Shown piece by piece: positions 26,018-34,293 of a DNA stretch of 64,000 nt (the first letter of the stretch is position 1; each line of letters starts with the position of its first letter). A program made the translations under genes and the position numbers. Under the pieces are notes generated by a model. The model worked only from the letters and a program-made list of their open reading frames with translations. It was not told where the DNA came from and searched no databases. Source of the stretch: Cyclonatronum proteinivorum (lineage in GTDB: Bacteria > Bacteroidota > Rhodothermia > Balneolales > Cyclonatronaceae); contig NZ_CP027806.1 in the NCBI RefSeq assembly GCF_003353065.1, forward strand, positions 778,997 through 842,996, given 5' to 3'.

Positions 26018-27522
26018 ACCACATCGTTATTTATCCCATCCTGATTCCGATTCTCACGGCATCAATCGCCCTCATTGCGTTCAAAAACCGTGATTTACAG
26101 CGCTGGATCAGCGTGATCGGATCTACGCTCACGTTTATTTCGACCTGCGTACTGCTTTATGCGGTACATACCGACGGTATTCAGGTGCTGCAGCCCGGTA
26201 ACTGGGAAGCCCCCTTCGGAATTTCGCTTGTCGCGGACCTGTTCAGCGCACTTATGGTGTGCGTCACCGGCCTCATGGCCATGACCATCAGCATTTACTC
26301 GCTGGGTGATGTGGATGAGCGCCGCGAGTCGTTCGGTTTTCAGCCGCTTTTTCAGATTCTGATTTTCGGCGTAATCGGAGCCTTCCTCACCGGTGACCTC
26401 TTCAACCTTTATGTTTGGTTTGAAGTCATGCTCATCACTTCCTTCGTGCTGCTTGCCATCGGAAACGGCAAAGCGCAGCTCGATGGTGCGGTGAAGTACG
26501 TGATCATCAACCTGCTTTCGTCCCTCATTTTCCTGGCAGCGGTCGGGATTATGTACGGACTGACCGGCACGCTCAACTTCGCGGCTATGGCCGAAGCCCT
26601 TCAGGATACCGAGAACACAGGACTTGTCATCACGGCTTCCATGATGTTCATGGTTTCCTTCGGGATTAAGTCTGCCGTATTCCCGCTCTTTTTCTGGCTG
26701 CCGGCTTCCTACCACACCCCGCCTATCACCATCACGGCGATTTTCGGGGCGCTGCTTACCAAAGTCGGGGTTTACTCGCTTGTACGGGTATTCACCCTGC
26801 TGTTCACCCACGACATCGGCTACACGCACACCATCCTGCTCTGGATTTCGGTGCCCACCATGGTCGTTGGCGTATTGGGTGCGGCCTCACAGTATGATGT
26901 CCGCAAAATTCTTAGCTTCCACATTGTGAGTCAGATCGGCTACATGATTATGGGACTGGCCTTCTTTACCAAAATTGCGCTTGCAGGGGTGATCTACTAC
27001 ATCCTGCATAACATTCTGGCAAAGACCAACCTCTTTTTGGTAGCCGGTATTGCACAGAAGCTGGTTGGCTCGTATCACCTGTCCCGCTTGGGCGGTCTCT
27101 ACAAGAAATATCCGCTGGTTAGCGCCCTGTTTGCCATATCAGCGATTTCGCTTGCGGGACTCCCGCCCCTCACCGGATTCTGGGCCAAGTACACCGTCAT
27201 ATATGCCGGTCTTGAAGTGCAGCAATGGGTGGTGATTGGCTTTGCGCTTGCCGTGGGTCTGATGACGCTCTTCTCCATGACCAAAATCTGGATGGGGGCA
27301 TACTGGAGCCCGCTGCCCGATACCGCGCCTGTGGTAGCCGACAAAAACTTCAAGCCCGTTGCCGGTGCGCAGCTTATCGCACTCATGCTGCCCACAATTG
27401 TGATTGCAGGCTTCATCGTAGTGCTGGGTATTTTCGGAGAGCCGTTTTACATGCTGCTTTTCGACGCTGCCGAACAGCTGCTTGATCCATCCATGTATAT
27501 CAACGCCGTACTGAATCCATGA
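26014..27522 (+). CDS. mrpD: Mrp antiporter subunit D
   Basis: A 502-aa NuoM/N-like subunit, one of the two ion-translocating modules. Motifs include VWFEVMLITSFVLL with the conserved Glu, GIKSAVFPLFFWLPASYHT, ALLTKVGVYSLVRVF and LAGLPPLTGFWAK. The start is GTG 26014 in overlap with mrpC, and the stop overlaps mrpE by 4 bp. Around 13 membrane segments are visible. Confidence 0.96.
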   Translation: MNHIVIYPILIPILTASIALIAFKNRDLQRWISVIGSTLTFISTCVLLYAVHTDGIQVLQPGNWEAPFGISLVADLFSALMVCVTGLMAMTISIYSLGDVDERRESFGFQPLFQILIFGVIGAFLTGDLFNLYVWFEVMLITSFVLLAIGNGKAQLDGAVKYVIINLLSSLIFLAAVGIMYGLTGTLNFAAMAEALQDTENTGLVITASMMFMVSFGIKSAVFPLFFWLPASYHTPPITITAIFGALLTKVGVYSLVRVFTLLFTHDIGYTHTILLWISVPTMVVGVLGAASQYDVRKILSFHIVSQIGYMIMGLAFFTKIALAGVIYYILHNILAKTNLFLVAGIAQKLVGSYHLSRLGGLYKKYPLVSALFAISAISLAGLPPLTGFWAKYTVIYAGLEVQQWVVIGFALAVGLMTLFSMTKIWMGAYWSPLPDTAPVVADKNFKPVAGAQLIALMLPTIVIAGFIVVLGIFGEPFYMLLFDAAEQLLDPSMYINAVLNP

Positions 27523-28010
27523 AACAGTTTATCACCAACATTCTGCTGGCCGTAATTTGGGCCGCTGTTACCGGAACCATCAGCCTGGGTAACCTTGCAA
27601 TTGGCTTTTTCCTGGGCTATCTGGTGATGCTTGTCGCCGCCCCGGCCATAGATTCTGAGCACTACACACGCAGGCTTCGGCTTGCAGTTGGTTTCATCTT
27701 TTACTTTCTGAAAGAACTGGTCGTGTCGAGCATTCGCGTCGCAGTTGATGTGATGAAACCCAGCTTCCGGATGAAGTCCGGCATTGTCGGTATTCCGCTG
27801 GACGCCAAATCGGATCTGGAGAAGACGCTGCTTGCCAACTCCATTTCACTCACGCCGGGTACGCTCAGCCTCGATACCTCCGAAGATGGCAAAACCCTTT
27901 ACATCCATGCCATGTACATCGATAACAACGATGTGGAAGCTGTCCGCAAGGAAATTAAAATGGGAATGGAAAGCCACATTCTCGAGATCACCCGCCCTGA
28001 ATGGCCCTGA
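27519..28010 (+). CDS. mrpE: Mrp antiporter subunit E
   Basis: A 163-aa MnhE-type subunit. It has two N-terminal helices, FYFLKELVVSSIRVAVDVMKP, then a soluble domain with ANSISLTPGTLSLD, the family signature. It ends the operon: a strong intrinsic terminator lies 24 bp downstream. Confidence 0.95.
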   Translation: MKQFITNILLAVIWAAVTGTISLGNLAIGFFLGYLVMLVAAPAIDSEHYTRRLRLAVGFIFYFLKELVVSSIRVAVDVMKPSFRMKSGIVGIPLDAKSDLEKTLLANSISLTPGTLSLDTSEDGKTLYIHAMYIDNNDVEAVRKEIKMGMESHILEITRPEWP

Positions 28011-28033
28011 TGAACCTTATTACGCTTTGAATC

Positions 28034-28068
28034 AAAAAAAGCTCCTGCTACCCGGGAGCTTTTTTTGT
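28034..28068 (+). terminator. Intrinsic terminator after mrpE
   Basis: AAAAAAAGCTCC and GGAGCTTTTTT pair as a 12-bp stem with a 9-nt loop, followed by T residues. It closes the mrp operon and can also act toward the other strand. Confidence 0.85.
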
Positions 28069-28141
28069 TGGATGATGTTTCCGAAGCTTCACTTATTTGC
28101 GTATCCGGAATGAAATCCGGATAAAACCCTGGAAAATTATT

Positions 28142-29329
28142 TTGAGCAAGAAAACAGGCTCCGCACATCAGGCTGATACGCCGGTGCTTCGGAACCGAAA
28201 CCTATACATCATTTTCTGTATCACGCTTACGGCCATCATGGGGGTCTCAAGCATTACCCCGGTGCTGCCGCTCATCGCGGATACCTTCGATATTAGTGTC
28301 GGCCGGGCTGCGCTCCTTATCACAGCCTACACCATTCCCGGTGTGCTGCTGACCCCCGTGCTGGGCGTGCTTGCCGACCGAATCGGACGAAAGCTGGTGC
28401 TGGTGCCTTCCATGCTCCTTTTTGGGGCCGCGGGTTTTGCCTGCGCATTTGCCGGGAGCTATGAAACGCTGCTCCTGCTCAGACTTGTGCAGGGTGTTGG
28501 CTCCGCCGCCATCGGTGCCCTGAATGTCACGATGATAGGGGATATTTTCAGCGGAAATCAGCGCACGGAAGCCATGGGCTACAATGCGGGCGTGCTTAGC
28601 GTTGGCGCAACCCTGTATCCGGCCATTGGCGGTGCCATAGCGGTTCTGGGCTGGTATGCCCCTTTTTACCTGCCGCTGCTCGCATTTCCGACCGCCCTGA
28701 TCATTATTTTTTATCTCGAAAACCCGGAGCCCGAAAGATCGGGAACAGTACGTGCTTACTTTCAGGCTGTGTTTGTGAACATCAGGCAAAACCGGATACT
28801 GCCGATGTTTCTGGCAACTTTGGTATCCTTTATACTGCTCTACGGGCCTCTGCTTACGATTATTCCGTTTCTGATTGAAGCCCGCTTTACGAGCGTTTCG
28901 TTTGTCATCGGGCTGGTGCTTTCAGCCGCTTCTGTCGCGAATGGTCTGGCTTCAGTAAATGCGGGGCGGCTCACCCGGCGCTTCAAAGGCGAAAAAATTG
29001 TAATCGTATCCTTTGCCATTTACGCCTTGTCGCTGCTTGCCATGCCCGCTGCGCCCAACCTGTGGTGGCTGGGGGCAGCCTCGGTACTCTACGGCTTAGC
29101 ACAGGGATTAAATCTGCCGGTGCTTATTTCCCTGATTTCCGGAGAAGCACGACTTGAAAACCGGGGGGCTATCATGTCGCTGAACGGCATGGTGATTAAG
29201 CTGGCACAGTCGGTTTCTCCCATCTTTGCAAGCCTGTTGCTGGGGTTCGGGGGCTTTGCAGGCGTCTACATTTTTTGCGCGCTGATGGCTTTGCTGACCG
29301 GTGCCTGGCTGGCTGTTCGGCTGCGTTAG
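28142..29329 (+). CDS. MFS transporter, DHA1-like
   Basis: About 395 aa with twelve predicted helices. The major-facilitator signature LADRIGRKLVLVPSM lies between helices 2 and 3, with GAAGFACAFAG and LRLVQGVGSAAIGALNV. The layout resembles drug:H+ antiporter family transporters. The start is uncertain: TTG 28142 (LSKKTG) or TTG 28097, with no clear ribosome-binding site for either. The substrate is unknown. It lies downstream of the mrp terminator and is likely transcribed independently. Confidence 0.85.
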   Translation: MSKKTGSAHQADTPVLRNRNLYIIFCITLTAIMGVSSITPVLPLIADTFDISVGRAALLITAYTIPGVLLTPVLGVLADRIGRKLVLVPSMLLFGAAGFACAFAGSYETLLLLRLVQGVGSAAIGALNVTMIGDIFSGNQRTEAMGYNAGVLSVGATLYPAIGGAIAVLGWYAPFYLPLLAFPTALIIIFYLENPEPERSGTVRAYFQAVFVNIRQNRILPMFLATLVSFILLYGPLLTIIPFLIEARFTSVSFVIGLVLSAASVANGLASVNAGRLTRRFKGEKIVIVSFAIYALSLLAMPAAPNLWWLGAASVLYGLAQGLNLPVLISLISGEARLENRGAIMSLNGMVIKLAQSVSPIFASLLLGFGGFAGVYIFCALMALLTGAWLAVRLR

Positions 29330-29344
29330 CTGAGTGGCAGCGGC

Positions 29345-29376
29345 TTTGTACCCCGTTTACAAAAGCGTTATCTTTG
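29345..29376 (+). promoter_or_regulatory. Promoter of yajC-ribBA
   Basis: TTTG at 29345-29348 and TATCTTTG at 29369-29376 are separated by 20 nt, matching the Bacteroidota -33/-7 pattern with one extra spacer base. The predicted leader to yajC is about 115 nt. Confidence 0.65.
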
Positions 29377-29497
29377 GAAGCTGTTTACACCGGCGTATTG
29401 GTGAACTTCAAACGCTAACTCTTCACAGGAAAAAGTGCGGAAGCCCCAACAGGCAAACTCCCGCTTATTTCCGATAAACCAACCTTATTTTTCCAAA

Positions 29498-29803
29498 ATG
29501 GACATTATTCTTCTAATGGCAGACCCTGAAGGGGGAAGCCCGTTTGCCTCTTTCATTTTCTTAGGATTGATTTTCTTCATCTTCTGGTTTTTTATTATCC
29601 GTCCGCAAAGCAAGAAGCAAAAAGAAATTCAACAGAAAGTTACCGAGATGAAGAAAGGTGATAAAATCGTGACATCCGGTGGCATGCTCGGCATTCTTCA
29701 TTCCAACGATGAAGAAACGGTGCTGATTGAAGTGGATAAAGAAGTAAAAATCCGCGTGCTCAAAAATGCAATTGTGGACGTAAATCCGAACAAAAAAGCA
29801 TAG
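29498..29803 (+). CDS. yajC: Preprotein translocase accessory protein YajC
   Basis: A 101-aa protein with one membrane helix (FIFLGLIFFIFWFFII) followed by the YajC motif RPQSKKQKEIQQKVTEMKKGDKIVTSGGMLG. It associates with SecDF and the Sec translocon. ATG 29498 (MDIILLMADPEGG) is preferred to the longer frame because it places the helix at the usual distance from the N-terminus. ribBA follows after 57 bp. Confidence 0.93.
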   Translation: MDIILLMADPEGGSPFASFIFLGLIFFIFWFFIIRPQSKKQKEIQQKVTEMKKGDKIVTSGGMLGILHSNDEETVLIEVDKEVKIRVLKNAIVDVNPNKKA

Positions 29804-29860
29804 TCTGAACGTCCGGAGTCTCCTCTCCGGATGGCAGCCCTCATCCCCTACCTTACTCCC

Positions 29861-31117
29861 ATGGCAGACGACATCACCTTCGATAGCATTGAATCCGCGA
29901 TAGACGATATTCGCAACGGCAAAATCATCATTGTTGTAGATGATGAAGACCGTGAAAACGAAGGTGATTTTGTGATGGCTGCAGAAATGGTTACGCCGGA
30001 AGCGGTAAACCTGATGGCGACACATGGCCGCGGGCTCATTTGTGCGCCCATCACGCGGGAGCGGGCGTATGAGCTCAACCTCGACCGCATGGTTCAGGAT
30101 AACACCGACAGCCTGAAAACGGCTTTTACGGTTTCAATAGACTACAATCAGGGTACTTCGACCGGTATTTCGGCTGCCGACCGGGCCATCACCCTGAAAG
30201 CACTGATCCGAAACACGTCCCGCCCCGGGGACTTCAACCGCCCCGGGCATATTTTCCCGCTTATTTCTGTGGAAGGGGGCACCCTCCGCAGGGCAGGGCA
30301 TACGGAAGCTGCCGTAGATCTCGCCCGGCTTGCCGGTTTATATCCCGCAGGCGTTATTTGCGAGATCATGAACGAAGACGGCACCATGGCGCGCCTGCCT
30401 GATCTGGTGAAAGTGGCTAAAAAGTTCGGTATGAAGCTCATCACCATAAAAGATCTGATCTCTTACCGCATGCATAAAGAGTCGTTGGTTAGAGAAATGG
30501 TGAATGTGAAGCTTCCAACAGTTTACGGCGATTTTCAGCTCTATGCCTTTGAAGAGCGGCTCACCGGCGGCAATCATCTTGCACTTGTAAAAGGGAGCTG
30601 GTCTGAAGACGAGCCTGTTCTCGTGCGCGTGCATTCACTGTGCGTAACCGGCGATATTTTCGGATCCAAGCGCTGCGACTGCGGTGAACAACTTCATCAG
30701 GCGCTCATCAATATCGAACAAAACGGCAGGGGCGTACTCCTGTACATGAATCAGGAAGGCCGGGGAATCGGGCTGGTGAACAAACTCAGGGCCTACAAGC
30801 TACAGGAAGACGGCCTCGATACCGTTGAAGCCAATGTTGCGCTTGGCTTCAAACCGGATCATCGTGATTACGGCGTAGGCGCGCAGATTCTCCGGGAACT
30901 GGGCGTGCGTAAAATGCGGCTGATGACCAATAATCCAACCAAGCGCGTGGGTTTGCAGGGTTACGGCCTTGAAATTGCTGAACAGGTTCCCATTGAAATT
31001 GAAGCCTATCCGGAAAACGAGCACTACCTGAAAACCAAGCGGGATAAGATGGGACACAAGCTTGATCATATCTCCGCACACAAGTCGGATGGATTCCTGA
31101 ATTCGCTTAAAAAGTAA
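29861..31117 (+). CDS. ribBA: Bifunctional DHBP synthase / GTP cyclohydrolase II
   Basis: This 418-aa fusion supplies both precursors of riboflavin. The N-terminal RibB domain has [46 protein letters not shown]-like [15 protein letters not shown] and [16 protein letters not shown]. The C-terminal RibA domain (from about residue 210) has [20 protein letters not shown] with the zinc cysteines, [17 protein letters not shown] and [12 protein letters not shown], so it appears complete. ATG 29861 fits the family N-terminus; ATG 29831 in frame is possible. No FMN riboswitch was seen ahead of it. Confidence 0.96.
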   Translation: MADDITFDSIESAIDDIRNGKIIIVVDDEDRENEGDFVMAAEMVTPEAVNLMATHGRGLICAPITRERAYELNLDRMVQDNTDSLKTAFTVSIDYNQGTSTGISAADRAITLKALIRNTSRPGDFNRPGHIFPLISVEGGTLRRAGHTEAAVDLARLAGLYPAGVICEIMNEDGTMARLPDLVKVAKKFGMKLITIKDLISYRMHKESLVREMVNVKLPTVYGDFQLYAFEERLTGGNHLALVKGSWSEDEPVLVRVHSLCVTGDIFGSKRCDCGEQLHQALINIEQNGRGVLLYMNQEGRGIGLVNKLRAYKLQEDGLDTVEANVALGFKPDHRDYGVGAQILRELGVRKMRLMTNNPTKRVGLQGYGLEIAEQVPIEIEAYPENEHYLKTKRDKMGHKLDHISAHKSDGFLNSLKK

Positions 31118-31350
31118 TCGTTCCTCCGCAGTTGCTCATTTGACTGCATTTGGTTTTCATTTACGATTCAGGTTGTTTCCGTTAACAATTGACAGGTAAG
31201 GGTAAATGCCCCGAAGGCGGCAGGGAAACCGAAAATGATGGTATAAAAGCCTGATAACTATCTTTTTAAAGGCACAGCTGCATAATTCTCGGCTTGAGAT
31301 GGTGTAATCAGCAACAGGGTGCTGTACGTAAAAAAGAAGCTAAAAATATT

Positions 31351-31453
31351 TTGCTATTACTAAATAGGATTTTATATTAAAGCGCGCTCAAGTAGCGTCT
31401 CTCTTGATGAATAGTTTAAGGCACTGTACGTGATAAATACGGTGCCTTATTTT
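31351..31453 (+). ncRNA. Possible orphan small RNA with promoter and terminator
   Basis: TTGCTA (31351-31356) and TATATT (31373-31378) are 16 nt apart, a plausible sigma-70-type promoter. About 40 nt beyond the expected start, AAGGCAC (31418-31424) pairs with GTGCCTT (31442-31448) ahead of a T-rich run. The transcript would be about 65-70 nt. No gene overlaps it, and 31118-31721 has no other recognisable content. Existence as an RNA is inference. Confidence 0.35.
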
Positions 31454-31721
31454 TTACCTGCCTCCAAAGACTTCACGGATCAAAACTAACGCTTCAGGGC
31501 TCCGTAGGTCAGACATTCATCCCGTCAGCTTTCAGGTAATCCGTCCCCGCCTTTTCTCTCAACAGCTGTTGTAGTTTAAAACCGAATCAAATACATTAAA
31601 TAACAGCTGATTGCACAGACACCCAAAAGGTAAGGAATACGCTGAACGCGGTTCGCTACCCCTCACCCGAGCGCGTGTCAAATAAAGCTGATAACCCGAT
31701 TCCCATATTTTTTTTAATTCC

Positions 31722-32084
31722 ATGAGTACTTTTGATATTACCTCCAGAAGCATACAGTCTGTTGAAATCCTTGATCTTTCCGGCGAACTTGACGCGCATA
31801 CGGCACCCGTTTTGGAAGAAAGCATAACCCGGCTGATTGATGAACAAAAGTACAGCATTGTCGTAAACTTCAGCTCGCTTGACTATATTTCCAGTGCCGG
31901 ACTTGGCGTTTTCATGGCATATATCGAAGAGCTACGCGACTTAGGCGGTGATATAAAACTCACCAACATGAAAGAATCTGTCTTTAATGTTTTTGATCTC
32001 CTTGGCTTTCCGGCACTCTACGATATTCTGGAGGAAGAACAGGAAGCCATCCAAAAATACCTGAATTCAAATCTGCAGGATTAA
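31722..32084 (+). CDS. STAS-domain anti-anti-sigma factor
   Basis: A 120-aa single STAS domain of the SpoIIAA/RsbV type. The switch helix DYISSAGLGVFMAYIEEL contains the phosphorylatable Ser pair. The next two genes encode the matching kinase and phosphatase, so the three form a partner-switching cassette. No sigma factor is adjacent. ATG 31722 starts the gene 2 bp of spacing before the kinase ORF ends its own leader. Confidence 0.93.
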   Translation: MSTFDITSRSIQSVEILDLSGELDAHTAPVLEESITRLIDEQKYSIVVNFSSLDYISSAGLGVFMAYIEELRDLGGDIKLTNMKESVFNVFDLLGFPALYDILEEEQEAIQKYLNSNLQD

Positions 32085-32086
32085 TC

Positions 32087-32503
32087 TTGACCCAACAGCC
32101 CCGTCATATTGAGGTTGCCGCTTCCACTGAAAACCTGATTCAGGTTCGTAATTTTGTGGGAGAGCATGCCCGCAGGCACGGATTTAGTGAGAAGGAAACC
32201 GAACAAATACGGCTTTCTGTAGATGAAGCAATGACCAACGTAATTAAGCATGCGTACGACTTTGATTCCTCGCAGAAAATATACGTGAGTGTCGGAGCGG
32301 AAGACCGCACGTTTTGGGTAGCCATTCAGGACACCGGCCGGGCTTTCGATGTTTCCGCTTATAAGGTGCCAAATGTGCCTGAGCGTATTAAAAAGCGTCA
32401 GAAAGGGGGAGTTGGGGTTTACCTCATCAAACAGCTTATGGACAAAGTAGAATACAGTACAAGCAATCAGCAAAACGAAATCCGGATGATCAAAAACCTG
32501 TAG
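32087..32503 (+). CDS. RsbW-like serine kinase / anti-sigma factor
   Basis: A 138-aa GHKL ATPase of the RsbW/SpoIIAB type (HATPase_c_2). The N-box is SVDEAMTNVIKHAYDF, G1 is IQDTGRAFD, and the lid region is KKRQKGGVGVYLIKQLMD. It should phosphorylate the upstream STAS protein and sequester a sigma factor or other partner. Translation probably starts at TTG 32087, preceded by GCAGGA about 6 nt upstream; the gene is 2 bp after the STAS gene and 7 bp before the phosphatase gene. Confidence 0.92.
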   Translation: MTQQPRHIEVAASTENLIQVRNFVGEHARRHGFSEKETEQIRLSVDEAMTNVIKHAYDFDSSQKIYVSVGAEDRTFWVAIQDTGRAFDVSAYKVPNVPERIKKRQKGGVGVYLIKQLMDKVEYSTSNQQNEIRMIKNL

Positions 32504-32510
32504 CCGCACC

Positions 32511-34241
32511 GTGCCCCTTTCCCAACCCTCCAACGAATCGCTCCGAAGCCGTTTTGAACTTAAAACCCTGCTCGATACCAGCAGGTTGCTGATTGAATCG
32601 CACGATACGGATTTCATTCTCAACAACCTTCTTCTCATTGTTATGGGGAAGCTGTTCACGCCCAAATCAGCCATCGTTTTACGTGATGATGACGGAAAGG
32701 GCTGGCAGCTTATGCGTGCCAAAGGGCGCACAGGCCTAAAGGAAGGCTGTAGATTTTCTCCCGGGCCGCACGAAGACAACCCTGATAAGCCCTGCCTGAC
32801 CCTTCATGAGCTTCCTAAATCCTTTGCGGCCTGTTTTGAAGAAACGGGGCTGCAGTTCTTCTTCCCCATTCGTACAAGCACGGAACTACTGGGATATTTG
32901 TGCGCTGCACCCAAAGTAGGGGGCAAACCTTACAGCAAAACCGAGCTGGAGTTTGTGGAAAATCTGGTCATCATATCCGCGGTTGCCCTGTCCAACTCTA
33001 TGCTGGTTAGCCGGCTCCGGAGCACCAACCGGGAGCTCGATCAAAAAGTGCAGGAACTCAACACCCTGTTTGAAGTCAGCCGCGAATTTAATGCCCTCGT
33101 TGACCGGAGTCAGGTACTGAGCGTGTTCCGCTTCACGCTGATGGGACAGATGATGGTGCGCCGCTTTTTCTTCCTTACGCGGCTGGAAGGTCAGCCGCAG
33201 TTTATTCTGCAACAGGGCCTGAAAGGCAGCATCACCAAAGTCGAAAAGGAGCAGCTGTTGCTAACTGACGCGGAGTGCGTATTCACGCATGAGCTCGCAG
33301 CTGCACCCGCTTACCTCACCGATAATCAGATTGAAGTGCTGGTGATGGTTAAATTACAGGATGAATGTGCCGTGCTGGGACTCGGGGCAAAAGCAAGCGG
33401 TCAGCCGTACTCAAAAAGTGACATCAACCTTCTTATCTCACTTGGAAACCTGGCTTTTCTGTCCATTCAGAAGACTTTTCTTTTGGAAGAGCGCATCGAA
33501 AAAGAGCGGATGGAAGAAGAGCTCACCATTGCGCGAACCATACAGAATACGCTCTTCCCAAGCCCGCTTCCTGCGCCTGAACCCTTCGATATTGCCGCAC
33601 TAAACATTCCGTCCCGGCAGGTCGGAGGCGATTATTTCGACGTGCTCTGCGCCGATGACCGTCATCTCTATATGGTCATTGCCGACGTGACCGGAAAAGG
33701 GATACCCGCTTCCCTCTTAATGGCCAACCTCCAGGCCATGATTCACGTGCTTTCCCCGCTGAAGCTCGACATAGCCGAAACCACCGGAAAAATTAACGAC
33801 ATCATTTTTGCAAACACCCCAAGCGATAAATTCATCAGCTTCTTTTGGGGCCGCGCTGATCTCGAAACGCAGGTATTTGAATACTGCAATGCGGGTCACA
33901 ATCCGCCGGTTTACTGGGACGCCCAAAAAGGAAAAACCGGCCTGCTAACAGAAGGCGGGATGCTGCTCGGTGCCCTGAATACCATGATTCCCTATCAGTC
34001 GGGCAAAGTTCAGCTGTATACCGGCGATGTTGTGGTGATGTTTACGGATGGCATCAGCGAAGCCATGAACGAAGCCGATGAAGAATTCGGGGAAGAACGG
34101 ATTGCCGAAATCGTAGCCGCTCATCATCATAAAACAGCACAGGAAATCAAGCAGCTGATTTTAGACGAAGTAAAGACTTTTTGTAAAGGCAATTACGGGG
34201 ATGATGTGACCATGCTGGTTTTTAAAATGAATCCGCAATAA
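32511..34241 (+). CDS. GAF-domain SpoIIE-type PP2C phosphatase
   Basis: A 576-aa cytoplasmic protein. Two GAF-like regions occupy about residues 20-165 and 190-320, joined by short coiled coils. The C-terminal PPM/SpoIIE domain has VGGDYFDV, IADVTGKGIPASLLMANLQ, MFTDGISEAMN and YGDDVTMLVF with the metal-binding Asp residues. It should dephosphorylate the STAS protein and so activate the partner switch in response to a signal bound by the GAF domains. The start is GTG 32511. Confidence 0.93.
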   Translation: MPLSQPSNESLRSRFELKTLLDTSRLLIESHDTDFILNNLLLIVMGKLFTPKSAIVLRDDDGKGWQLMRAKGRTGLKEGCRFSPGPHEDNPDKPCLTLHELPKSFAACFEETGLQFFFPIRTSTELLGYLCAAPKVGGKPYSKTELEFVENLVIISAVALSNSMLVSRLRSTNRELDQKVQELNTLFEVSREFNALVDRSQVLSVFRFTLMGQMMVRRFFFLTRLEGQPQFILQQGLKGSITKVEKEQLLLTDAECVFTHELAAAPAYLTDNQIEVLVMVKLQDECAVLGLGAKASGQPYSKSDINLLISLGNLAFLSIQKTFLLEERIEKERMEEELTIARTIQNTLFPSPLPAPEPFDIAALNIPSRQVGGDYFDVLCADDRHLYMVIADVTGKGIPASLLMANLQAMIHVLSPLKLDIAETTGKINDIIFANTPSDKFISFFWGRADLETQVFEYCNAGHNPPVYWDAQKGKTGLLTEGGMLLGALNTMIPYQSGKVQLYTGDVVVMFTDGISEAMNEADEEFGEERIAEIVAAHHHKTAQEIKQLILDEVKTFCKGNYGDDVTMLVFKMNPQ

Positions 34242-34293
34242 ACAGCGGTTTTTGTTAGGGTGATGAAGATTATTTCCATCAAAACAGCTTACC

